From positions 1-30,274 of the forward strand of contig DMRT01000009.1 of NCBI GenBank assembly GCA_003455235.1: a stretch of DNA of 30,274 bases, in the 5' to 3' direction. The DNA comes from Chitinophagaceae bacterium (lineage in GTDB: Bacteria; Bacteroidota; Bacteroidia; Chitinophagales; Chitinophagaceae). Under the pieces are notes generated by a model that saw nothing but the letters and a program-made list of their open reading frames with translations, did no database searches and was not told the origin of the DNA. Shown piece by piece: positions 1-6,826 of this stretch (position 1 is the stretch's first letter; each line of letters begins with the position of its first letter). The position numbers and the translations under genes were made by a program.

Positions 1-23
1 CCGTATTTCTTTACTTTTTTAGG

Positions 24-52
24 ATCCTGCCTGTTGATAGGGCAGGATTTTA
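24..52 (+). terminator. Rho-independent terminator of a gene left of the window
   Basis: A perfect 8-bp GC-rich stem (ATCCTGCC at 24-31 and GGCAGGAT at 41-48) with a 9-nt loop is followed by a T-rich tract at 48-56. It fits an intrinsic terminator for a rightward gene that ended before the window. No T-run follows on the opposite strand. Confidence 0.65.
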
Positions 53-76
53 ATTTAAACCCTTATTACGCGGACC

Positions 77-1786
77 ATGTATACCGCAGACATAAAAAAA
101 CTTCCCCGCCGTTTTCTTCCGGTAGATTTTAGAATAACCGACTGGCAGCACCTGGAACCTTATTTCAAAGAGCTGCTGGAAAGGAAGGTGGAAACCAGGA
201 ACGATCTGGAAAAGTGGTTGAAGGACCAGAGTGAACTGGAAGCCCTCGTGAACGAAGACGCCTGCTGGCGGCAGATCAGGATGACCTGCGATACCGAGAA
301 CAAGTCGCTGGAAGAAGCCTTCAACTTCTTCTTCATGGAGATCCAGCCGAAAATTCAGCCTTATTCCGATGCATTGAATAAAAAGCTGGTGAATCATCCT
401 TTGACCAATGAACTGGATGAGGCGAAATATTTTACCTATCTCCGCAACATCCGCAAAAGCATTGAGCTGTTCCGGGAAGCCAACATTCCGCTGCAGGCCG
501 AACTTTCAGTTATGCAGCAGCAATATGGTGTGATCTCAGGCAAAATGACCGTAACCATCAAGGAGCAGGAATATACCCTTCAGCAGGCGGCTCAGTTTTT
601 AGAAAGTGCCGACAGAGCCGTAAGGGAAGAAGTGTACCGCAAAATACAGGAGCGGCGTTTGCAGGATAAGGAAGCGCTGAACAGATTATACGATCAGCTG
701 ATCGAAAAAAGAAACCAGGAAGCAGTCAATGCCGGCTTCCACAATTACCGCGACTATCGTTTTAAAGAACTGGGAAGATTTGATTATACCAAAGAAGATT
801 GTTACCAGTTTCATGAGGCGGTAAAACTGCATGTATTACCGCTGGTGAATATCATTTACCGGAATAAAAAGAAAAAACTGGGATTGGATACCTTGCGGCC
901 ATGGGATATTGATGCCGAACCGGCAGGCGTGAATCCACTCCGTCCGTTCAGTACAGGTGAAGAGCTTATTGAACGATCTGTTGAATGTTTTACCAAACTC
1001 CGCCCTTTCTTCGGCGACTGTCTGAAGAAGATGAATGAACTGAAACACCTTGACCTGGAAAGCCGCAAGGGCAAGGCCCCGGGAGGATATAATTGTCCGC
1101 TGGCAGAAAGCGGGGCGCCCTTTATTTTTATGAATGCCGCCGGGCAGATGCAAGACGTGACCACCATGCTGCACGAAGGAGGTCATGCGGTTCATTCCTT
1201 CCTGGCACACCCGCTGGAACTGAATGGCTTTAAAGAATATCCCATGGAGATTGCCGAAGTGGCCAGCATGAGCATGGAGCTGATGAGCATGGATGAATGG
1301 GAAACATTCTTTTCCAACAAAGAAGATCTGAGAAGAGCAAAGGAACATCAGCTTGAACGGGTAATTACCATCTTCCCGTGGATTGCCATCATCGATAAGT
1401 TTCAGCATTGGGTATATGAGAACCCTTCGCACACACATGAACAACGTACGGATAAATGGAATGAAGTATTAAAAGAGTTCCAGGACGATGTTATTGACTA
1501 CAGCGGACTGGAGACCTACCGCAGTAACTTATGGCAAAAGCAGCTTCATTTGTTTGAGGTTCCATTCTATTATATTGAATATGGTATTGCCCAGCTGGGC
1601 GCCATTGGTATGTGGATGCAGTTCAGGGAAAACAGGCAGCAGGCGATGGACAACTATTGCAAAGCGCTTGCATTGGGCGGTACCAGAACATTGCCACAAC
1701 TTTTTGAAGCCGCCGGTTTGAAATTCGATTTCAGCCCGCAACGGATAAAAGTGCTGATGGAGTTTGTGAAAGCACAGATGGATTGA
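77..1786 (+). CDS. M3 family oligoendopeptidase (zinc metallopeptidase)
   Basis: This 569-residue protein is an M3 (thimet/PepF-type) oligopeptidase, which cuts short peptides in the cytoplasm. The zinc site is visible as HEGGH at residues 366-370 (two His ligands and the catalytic Glu367), with the likely third ligand Glu394 in EVAS about 24 residues later, the normal M3 spacing. The rest is helical and charged with no signal peptide, and the length fits the 560-600 residue oligoendopeptidase F group. The first ATG is at 77, right after a terminator of the preceding gene, so it appears to have its own promoter. It converges with the fur-like gene, with only 3 bases between the stops. Family is certain; exact substrate is unknown. 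Confidence 0.93.
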   Translation: MYTADIKKLPRRFLPVDFRITDWQHLEPYFKELLERKVETRNDLEKWLKDQSELEALVNEDACWRQIRMTCDTENKSLEEAFNFFFMEIQPKIQPYSDALNKKLVNHPLTNELDEAKYFTYLRNIRKSIELFREANIPLQAELSVMQQQYGVISGKMTVTIKEQEYTLQQAAQFLESADRAVREEVYRKIQERRLQDKEALNRLYDQLIEKRNQEAVNAGFHNYRDYRFKELGRFDYTKEDCYQFHEAVKLHVLPLVNIIYRNKKKKLGLDTLRPWDIDAEPAGVNPLRPFSTGEELIERSVECFTKLRPFFGDCLKKMNELKHLDLESRKGKAPGGYNCPLAESGAPFIFMNAAGQMQDVTTMLHEGGHAVHSFLAHPLELNGFKEYPMEIAEVASMSMELMSMDEWETFFSNKEDLRRAKEHQLERVITIFPWIAIIDKFQHWVYENPSHTHEQRTDKWNEVLKEFQDDVIDYSGLETYRSNLWQKQLHLFEVPFYYIEYGIAQLGAIGMWMQFRENRQQAMDNYCKALALGGTRTLPQLFEAAGLKFDFSPQRIKVLMEFVKAQMD

Positions 1787-1789
1787 TGG

Positions 1790-2203
1790 TCACTTACAAT
1801 CACTGCATACCCCGCTGATCACCACATCGGCCTGCCGTTGCTTGAAGCCTTTGGGAAGTTTTATTTCAGGAACAGACACATGATCCATGCAGATGGTTTT
1901 ATCACACACGTCGCAGATAAAATGTACATGATTGTCGTGGTGATGCCCTGCCTCGCAGTTATCCTTACACAAGGCGTACAATATTGAATTATCGGTGGTG
2001 GGTATGTTGTGAATGATTCCCTTGTCAACAAATGTCTGCAGCGTCCGGTATACTGTTACCCGGTCAAACGAAGCATCGGTATTTTTTTCAATATCCGCAT
2101 GCGCCAGGGCACCGGGGCTATTTAAAAAAAGTCCGAGAATTTTTTTCCGGCCCTCGGTTACGCTGAGCTGGTTCTTTTTTAATATGTCGAGTAATTGATC
2201 CAT
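1790..2203 (-). CDS. Fur family transcriptional regulator
   Basis: A 137-residue Fur-type metalloregulator. The N-terminal winged helix (about 1-80) carries the family pattern DRVTVYRTLQTFVDKGII, the DNA-recognition region. The C-terminal dimerisation half holds a His-rich metal site (GHHHDNHVHF) and two CxxC pairs (CDVC and, at the very end, CSDC) that in relatives bind structural zinc. Sequence alone does not separate Fur, Zur and PerR. It lies 4 bases downstream of the SCO1 gene on the same strand, so the two are probably co-transcribed. With the MerC-like gene on the other side, this suggests metal or redox control of the module, which is inference. Confidence 0.9.
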   Translation of the reverse strand: MDQLLDILKKNQLSVTEGRKKILGLFLNSPGALAHADIEKNTDASFDRVTVYRTLQTFVDKGIIHNIPTTDNSILYALCKDNCEAGHHHDNHVHFICDVCDKTICMDHVSVPEIKLPKGFKQRQADVVISGVCSDCK

Positions 2204-2207
2204 GCTA

Positions 2208-2942
2208 TTAATTGGGGGTGTTGCTGAATCCGTTCATGAAATGTTTAGAGGTTACTTTCTCTTTCAGCAGTCCTTTTATATCGGCAATCAATTTGTCCAC
2301 TTCATCGTTATTCAGCCCGTCGTATACCATGCCCCGTACCCTGCCCTGTTTGTCCACCAGCGCAAAAAACTGGGTGTGGATGAACTGGTCCTGTATCTGT
2401 GCCGAATCGGGCTTGCCGTTATCGATACCATAACTCTGCCGTGCCATTTTGTAGAGAAGTGCTTTATCACCGGTAACAAAACGCCAGTTGGGAGTTGAGG
2501 TTTGGGGTTTGAGGTTTGAAGCGGGGTCGTATTGCAGTTTATAAGAGCCGTCTTCTTTCTGCACCAGTTTGCCATTGAGCATCTTTTCTTCATAGGCTTT
2601 TAAAAGCGGCACCGAATCTGTTTCGGGCATACAGGTATGCGAAATAATCATGAACCCGGGCTCGTCTTTGAATGCATCATATACCCGCCGCATATTGGCA
2701 TTCATTTTCGGACAAATGCCTTTACAGGTGGTAAAGAAATAGTCCGCCACATATACCTTGTCTTCCACATCCCGCTGGGTGATTGTCTTCCCATCCTGGT
2801 CAATGAATGCGAAATCCTCCACCGTTGCATTGCGTACCGGAAGGTTGGATTTGGAAAAGTCATAATTGCTGAACAGGGCCAGGTAAAAACCACCCAGCAG
2901 CAACACAAAAAAACCAACATAGATCAGCCATCTCTTTTTCAT
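2208..2942 (-). CDS. SCO1/SenC family copper chaperone
   Basis: This 244-residue protein has an N-terminal membrane anchor (about residues 5-24) and a thioredoxin-like SCO domain. The copper ligands are Cys73 and Cys77 in CKGICP and His189 in FIHTQFF. SCO proteins deliver copper to the CuA site of cytochrome c oxidase, or act as redox proteins, on the outer face of the inner membrane. The frame can be opened at a TTG at 2960, but that TTG lies inside the -7 promoter box TAAATTTG, so the ATG at 2942 is chosen. Between the ligands there is an extra segment (around DPASNLKPQ) encoded by a run of 7-bp repeats at 2488-2522. It is followed 4 bases later by the fur-like gene. Confidence 0.92.
   Translation of the reverse strand: MKKRWLIYVGFFVLLLGGFYLALFSNYDFSKSNLPVRNATVEDFAFIDQDGKTITQRDVEDKVYVADYFFTTCKGICPKMNANMRRVYDAFKDEPGFMIISHTCMPETDSVPLLKAYEEKMLNGKLVQKEDGSYKLQYDPASNLKPQTSTPNWRFVTGDKALLYKMARQSYGIDNGKPDSAQIQDQFIHTQFFALVDKQGRVRGMVYDGLNNDEVDKLIADIKGLLKEKVTSKHFMNGFSNTPN
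2488..2522. repeat. Five tandem 7-bp units inside the SCO1 gene
   Basis: Read on the plus strand, five consecutive heptamers are seen: TTGGGAG, TTGAGGT, TTGGGGT, TTGAGGT, TTGAAGC. The central three differ by one base each; the outer two are degenerate. On the coding strand they specify the linker around NLKPQTSTPN. Three units equal 21 bp, so gain or loss of three units keeps the frame. Confidence 0.6.
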
Positions 2943-2957
2943 CGGAATGCTTTGCAG

Positions 2958-2990
2958 CAAATTTACAATGCTTTCGGGTAGCAGGGCAAA
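2958..2990 (-). promoter_or_regulatory. Bacteroidota-type promoter of the SCO1-fur pair
   Basis: The minus strand carries TTTG (2990-2987), a 21-bp spacer and TAAATTTG (2965-2958), matching the Bacteroidota -33/-7 pattern TTTG-N(19-23)-TAnnTTTG. The ATG at 2942 lies 15 bases downstream, giving a very short leader. Confidence 0.6.
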
Positions 2991-3003
2991 CCGGGGCTGT
3001 TTT

Positions 3004-3035
3004 TTTGCAACATTATTGCATTTTTCTTATCTTTG
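3004..3035 (+). promoter_or_regulatory. Bacteroidota-type promoter of the MerC-like gene
   Basis: TTTG at 3004-3007, a 20-bp spacer and TATCTTTG at 3028-3035 match the TTTG/TAnnTTTG consensus. The ATG at 3042 is only 6 bases after the -7 box, so the mRNA would be leaderless or nearly so. It sits back to back with the SCO1 promoter. Confidence 0.6.
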
Positions 3036-3041
3036 CCCTCC

Positions 3042-3434
3042 ATGAATATCAAACTGAACTGGGATGCCCTTGGAATTGTTACATCCATTGCCTGTGCCAT
3101 CCACTGTGCGGTATTGCCCATCCTGCTCAGCACCCTGCCGGTGTTTGGTATTAACATCATTCACAACGTATTTTTTGAATGGGGTATGATTGCCCTGGCA
3201 TTTGCAGTGGGCTCGTATTCGCTATTCCATGGGTTCATCAAACACCACCGGTCGCTGGTGCCGGTGCTGGTTTTTTCGGGCGGATTTGTATTCCTTGTTT
3301 TAAAACAGTTTGTAGACGGGCGGCTCTCGTTGTTGTTTTTGTTTATTGCTGTTGCTGCTATCATCAGCGCTCATTTTTATAACTACCGGCTTTGCCACCG
3401 CAGCAAGTGTGCTTCTCCCCATCACAGGCACTGA
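3042..3434 (+). CDS. MerC-like domain membrane protein
   Basis: A 130-residue protein with about four membrane segments. The start of the first segment carries the MerC-type motif SIACAIHCAVLPILLSTLP, with the Cys-Ala-Ile-His-Cys pair followed by prolines. The C-terminus is a Cys/His-rich tail (CHRSKCASPHHRH) that could bind metal. MerC was described as a mercury uptake protein, but most MerC-domain proteins in Bacteroidota lie outside mer operons and their substrate is not established. The ATG at 3042 is chosen because the upstream in-frame TTG at 3033 is part of the -7 box. It diverges from the SCO1-fur pair, which suggests a link to copper or another soft metal (inference). Confidence 0.8.
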   Translation: MNIKLNWDALGIVTSIACAIHCAVLPILLSTLPVFGINIIHNVFFEWGMIALAFAVGSYSLFHGFIKHHRSLVPVLVFSGGFVFLVLKQFVDGRLSLLFLFIAVAAIISAHFYNYRLCHRSKCASPHHRH

Positions 3435-3470
3435 ACCGGTTTTCTTATATTTATACCTCAACGAAAAAAC

Positions 3471-3899
3471 ATGAAAAAGAACCTCCTCCTTTTTGTAACA
3501 GCCCTTTGCGTATACCTGTCTGCCGCTGCACAGCAAACTGATGAAAGGGCAATCCGGGATGTACTGGAAAAGCAGCGTACCGCCTGGAACAAGGGTGATA
3601 TTGAAACCTATATGCAGGGCTACTGGCAAAATGATTCTTTGATGTTTATTGGCAAGCGGGGGATTACTTATGGATGGCTAGGCACTTTGAACAGTTATAA
3701 AAAAGGGTATCCGGATGCTGACGCCATGGGTACCCTTGACTTTACCATCCTGCAGGTGAAACGGGTATCGGCTGATCACTTCTTTGTGGTAGGGAAATGG
3801 CATCTCACCCTGAAAGCCGGAAACCAGGAAGGACACTTCAGCCTGCTTTTCAGGAAAGTGAACGGCCAATGGCTGATTGTGGCTGATCACAGCAGCTGA
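3471..3899 (+). CDS. Secreted NTF2-like (DUF4440/SnoaL type) protein
   Basis: This 142-residue protein has a clear Sec signal peptide (about residues 1-20, ending SAAAQQ) followed by one NTF2-like domain of about 120 residues. Recognisable family features are the opening helix IRDVLEKQRTAWNKGDIETYMQGY, the strand pattern LMFIGKRGITYGW, and a final FRKVNGQWLIVADHSS strand. These cone-shaped folds often bind small molecules or act in enzymes or stress responses, but the specific role cannot be read from sequence. The gene stands alone between the MerC-like gene and a convergent small membrane protein gene whose stop abuts its own. Confidence 0.8.
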   Translation: MKKNLLLFVTALCVYLSAAAQQTDERAIRDVLEKQRTAWNKGDIETYMQGYWQNDSLMFIGKRGITYGWLGTLNSYKKGYPDADAMGTLDFTILQVKRVSADHFFVVGKWHLTLKAGNQEGHFSLLFRKVNGQWLIVADHSS

Positions 3900-4118
3900 T
3901 TATAACTTCCATTTACGGCGGAGGTGAACGACGAGAGCCAGCAGGCTGCCCAGGAAAAAAACATAATAGAGATAATTTTTCCAGCCGGGACTGTCTTCAA
4001 AAAAAGCGGCGCCTTTATAGATCCCGATAAAGACATTGATCATCATCCACAACAAAACGATGGATATGGTTTGCAGTATTTTTACCAGGAAGGCCCTGGT
4101 TTCTTCTTCCATTCCCAT
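3900..4118 (-). CDS. Small two-helix membrane protein, unknown function
   Basis: This 72-residue protein has two hydrophobic helices, about residues 12-32 and 48-65, joined by a polar loop (KGAAFFEDSPGW) and ending in a basic tail (HLRRKWKL), which predicts both ends in the cytoplasm. I do not recognise the family. It follows the GH25 gene on the same strand by 56 bases and may be its operon partner. The start could be the ATG at 4118 or the one at 4112. Confidence 0.65.
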   Translation of the reverse strand: MGMEEETRAFLVKILQTISIVLLWMMINVFIGIYKGAAFFEDSPGWKNYLYYVFFLGSLLALVVHLRRKWKL

Positions 4119-4174
4119 GCCGGTAATGTTTTTGGTGAAGCTGGTTCTTCTTTAAAAATAATACTTATGCTGCA

Positions 4175-4939
4175 TCATTTCAACAGCATTTTCCGGAATG
4201 CGGCACTATCGCCGTTAAACACATTAAAATCCACATAGGCATCCACGCCGTTCACCCGTCCCTTTTCATTGTGCTGCCAGAAACTCCACCTGCGCTCTAT
4301 CCTGGGTTTATCACGTACATAATAATGAGCCACCCACAACGGGTAATCGTCAAATTTCCCATCCAGGAAGTTGTTGTAAAAATCAATATTGGTATAGATG
4401 ATGGGTTTTACTTTATAAAACTTTTCAATCATCAGCAGCCAGTCTTTGGTTCGCTGTTGCAGGTCGGCGGGTGATGCACCACTGGCGGTTTCAATGTCAA
4501 GTACGGGCGGCAGATCACCCTTACTGAGCGAAACGGTGGCAATAAAATTTTCTGCCTGGGCCTTTCCGCTTTTCGACGGAATGAAGAAATGATACGCACC
4601 CCGCGGCATGGCTGCCTCTTTGGCCCGGAACCAGTTTTGCCGGAAATTATTATCCACCCGGCCAAGCCCTTCTGTGGCCTTGATAAAAGCAAAGCCGATC
4701 TTCACCTGTTTATCCTGCATGGCTTTTACCGCTTCCCAATCGATGTTTTTCTGGTAACGGCTTACATCAATGCCATGAATATTGTAATTCACCGGGAGGT
4801 CTATTTCAAAAGCGGGATAACGTACAAAGCTTGGTTTATTCACCACGTAAGCGATATAGTAAACGGCTGCTGCTGCAACGGCAAGCAGCATGGCCGGGAT
4901 AAGGATCACCGCAAAAAGGGAACGTTTCTTTTTTGCCAA
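4175..4939 (-). CDS. GH25 family lysozyme, membrane-anchored
   Basis: The product is about 254 residues: a basic N-terminus, one membrane helix (FAVILIPAMLLAVAAAAVYY), then a complete GH25 muramidase domain. Motifs in order are GIDVSRYQ, FIKATEG, GAYHFF, VLDIE with the catalytic acid pair, and FWQHNEKGRV near the end. GH25 enzymes cut the N-acetylmuramic acid linkage of peptidoglycan; the anchor places it in the periplasm. No ATG lies before the helix. The candidates are TTG at 4960 and TTG at 4939. A -7-like CAAATTTG at 4958-4965 covers the first, so 4939 is preferred, with modest certainty. The leftward small membrane protein gene follows. Confidence 0.88.
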   Translation of the reverse strand: MAKKKRSLFAVILIPAMLLAVAAAAVYYIAYVVNKPSFVRYPAFEIDLPVNYNIHGIDVSRYQKNIDWEAVKAMQDKQVKIGFAFIKATEGLGRVDNNFRQNWFRAKEAAMPRGAYHFFIPSKSGKAQAENFIATVSLSKGDLPPVLDIETASGASPADLQQRTKDWLLMIEKFYKVKPIIYTNIDFYNNFLDGKFDDYPLWVAHYYVRDKPRIERRWSFWQHNEKGRVNGVDAYVDFNVFNGDSAAFRKMLLK

Positions 4940-5018
4940 GCAGGGACTATTAGAACGCAAATTTGCACAAAAGAAATTTCACCCGGCTGCTAAAATTTTA
5001 ATAAAAGAGAGGAGGAGT

Positions 5019-5630
5019 TTATGAGGAAGTCCGGTACAAAGCCCGGTTAATAAAAAGGATCCAAGCTATTACCAGAAAAAAGGTAATCTTTTGAATAAGC
5101 GGAAGCCACGTGGTGCCGATGCCGCCAATCATGATAAGGTAGTTGATGATCATCAGCACCATGCAAAACAGCCCGGTATAGAAAAAGTTGTATCGCCTGG
5201 CCTTATAAAAGCCCGCAAATGTGCTGCAGAGTGCAACAAAGCAAAGGGCTCCTCCAATATGAATCACTACGTCGTGCAGTTTTGTGAACAGGGCCATGGC
5301 TACCAGCATGGCCGCCACGCCGCACCAACGGGTTATTTTCCGAAGCACATTATTTTCCGGTAACAGGGCAGGCAGAAAATACCAGAAGATCATCAGTGAC
5401 AGGCATAAAATAATCCAGCCAGCAACTGCAACGGGCCTGGCCGTATTCACCTGGCCGTTTTTTGCCTGCTCACTGAGCAGGTCGCACCAGTAATTATTCA
5501 TCCAGCTGAATACACGCAGGTTTTTATCGGCCTGTGATCCGCCCGGGTAAAACCAGGCAGCCAAAAAATACAGCATGATAAAAATGCCGGCGCCTATAAA
5601 AACAACCCGGCTCCCGGTATGCGGCTTCAT
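5019..5630 (-). CDS. Integral membrane protein, DUF998-like
   Basis: A 203-residue protein with about six membrane helices. The pattern is a first helix (FIGAGIFIMLYFLAAWFYPGGS), an extracytoplasmic loop with NYWCDLL, then five further helices, ending in a short basic tail. The layout resembles DUF998-type membrane proteins, but I see no catalytic motif. The ATG at 5630 is chosen over an in-frame TTG at 5642. It lies 79 bases upstream of the GH25 gene on the same strand. Function unknown. Confidence 0.7.
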   Translation of the reverse strand: MKPHTGSRVVFIGAGIFIMLYFLAAWFYPGGSQADKNLRVFSWMNNYWCDLLSEQAKNGQVNTARPVAVAGWIILCLSLMIFWYFLPALLPENNVLRKITRWCGVAAMLVAMALFTKLHDVVIHIGGALCFVALCSTFAGFYKARRYNFFYTGLFCMVLMIINYLIMIGGIGTTWLPLIQKITFFLVIAWILFINRALYRTSS

Positions 5631-5840
5631 GTCAGACAACAATTAAGTAAATACATATGATGATGAAATTTCATGGTCTCGTCTTATCTGTTTAATATAT
5701 ACATGATAAAAAAAATGTGCATACTTAATGGGGTCAGCCTGTGCCGGCCACCCTTTTAAAGTTCATAATTTTTTGTGAACGGGCAATAATGGGCCCCTGC
5801 ATCCGTTTAACAAAAAGTCCGTTTTTAATTGCATACCTCT

Positions 5841-6764
5841 ATGAAGTTAAAACCCCGTTCAAGTAAAGAAAACAAAATTTCTTCAACAGTATCAAAGTCA
5901 ATTTTGATACTGTTTTTTACTTTAGGTATGGCAGTGGTTGCTGGTGCAGCTCCATTAAGCGATACTTCCAGGAAAACATTCAACGGTCCCGAAAAGCCTG
6001 AAACCATTTCCTATGCTGGCAAAGAAGCCAATGTGGTTTTCCCGGAAGTACTGAGCGGAAACGAAAACGAATCGCTTGAATACATCGAAAAATTTTCTGA
6101 GAACAGGAGGGCATACGTGATCCGCACTTACAACCGGAGCAAAAAATATTTCCCCAAGGTAAGTGCCATTCTTAAAAAATACGACCTGCCCGATGAACTT
6201 AAAATGCTGATGGCCCTGGAAAGCGCCTTCAATGCAAATGCGGTTTCAAGGGCCGGTGCAGTGGGTTACTGGCAGTTTATGGATGATGTGGCAAGAGAGT
6301 ACGGGTTAAAATACGTTCCCCGCAACAGCGGTACCGTAAAACTGATCCGTAACAAGAAAGGAAAGGTTATCAAAAAGATCATCGTAAAGAAACCCGGCGG
6401 CCGCGACGACCGTAAGAACTTTAATAAGTCGACCCATGCGGCAGCCCGATACCTGAAAGACCGTGGGCGCAACCTTGATAATGACCTGCTGCTGATGGTA
6501 GCCAGTTATAATTGCGGCGTGGGCAATGTGTGGGAAGCCATGAAAAAGACAGGTAAAACTGATCCTGATTTCTGGGATATTAAAGAATACCTGCCATCCG
6601 AAACCAGGGCCTACGTAATGAACTTCATTACCCTGAATGTACTGTTTCATAACTATGAAGGTTTCAGCAACAACAGTCTTAGCTTCTCCCCGCTGAAGAT
6701 CTGGCTCGAAAATGTTGATGAACACATTACCGCATCTCTCGACGAGGCCTGTAACCTGAAATAA
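5841..6764 (+). CDS. Lytic transglycosylase (SLT/GH23 domain)
   Basis: A 307-residue periplasmic protein with a signal segment (about residues 18-38, SILILFFTLGMAVVAGAAPL) and one GH23 transglycosylase domain. The catalytic glutamate is Glu127 in MALESAFNANAVS, followed by GAVGYWQFM and, later, LMVASYNCGVGNV and LPSETRAYVMNF, as in MltD-type enzymes. It cleaves peptidoglycan with formation of anhydro-muramic ends. A lysine-rich insertion (KKGKVIKKIIVKKPGG, around residues 170-190) lies between the two halves of the domain. No LysM repeats follow, unlike E. coli MltD. The ATG at 5841 is used; an upstream TTG at 5829 is less likely. A terminator-like hairpin lies within codons 15-25. Confidence 0.9.
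   Translation: MKLKPRSSKENKISSTVSKSILILFFTLGMAVVAGAAPLSDTSRKTFNGPEKPETISYAGKEANVVFPEVLSGNENESLEYIEKFSENRRAYVIRTYNRSKKYFPKVSAILKKYDLPDELKMLMALESAFNANAVSRAGAVGYWQFMDDVAREYGLKYVPRNSGTVKLIRNKKGKVIKKIIVKKPGGRDDRKNFNKSTHAAARYLKDRGRNLDNDLLLMVASYNCGVGNVWEAMKKTGKTDPDFWDIKEYLPSETRAYVMNFITLNVLFHNYEGFSNNSLSFSPLKIWLENVDEHITASLDEACNLK
5885..5918 (+). terminator. Terminator-like hairpin inside the transglycosylase signal-peptide codons
   Basis: A perfect 12-bp inverted repeat, AACAGTATCAAA (5885-5896) and TTTGATACTGTT (5903-5914), with a 6-nt loop is followed by an unbroken T run (5913-5918). It lies 45-78 bases after the start codon. The stem is AT-rich, so it would be a weak terminator or an attenuator rather than a constitutive stop. 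Confidence 0.45.
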
Positions 6765-6815
6765 TTCTTTCCCGTTTTAGGAAGCGTTCCTCCCGTCAAT
6801 TCCTCCCAATCGGCT

Positions 6816-6823
6816 TAACTTTG
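6816..6823 (+). promoter_or_regulatory. -7 promoter box TAACTTTG of the radical SAM gene
   Basis: TAACTTTG matches TAnnTTTG exactly. It ends 3 bases before the ATG at 6827, so the transcript would start at or very near the initiation codon. No clear -33 TTTG is seen. Confidence 0.5.
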
Positions 6824-6826
6824 TGT

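Noticed and set aside
836..1444. A 202-codon open frame on the minus strand opposite the M3 peptidase gene
   Set aside because: It is antisense to the zinc-site region of a clear peptidase, and its translation has no domain or signal.
6775..6795. Short hairpin GGAA-GCG-TTCC after the transglycosylase gene
   Set aside because: A 4-bp stem with no T-run is too weak for a terminator.
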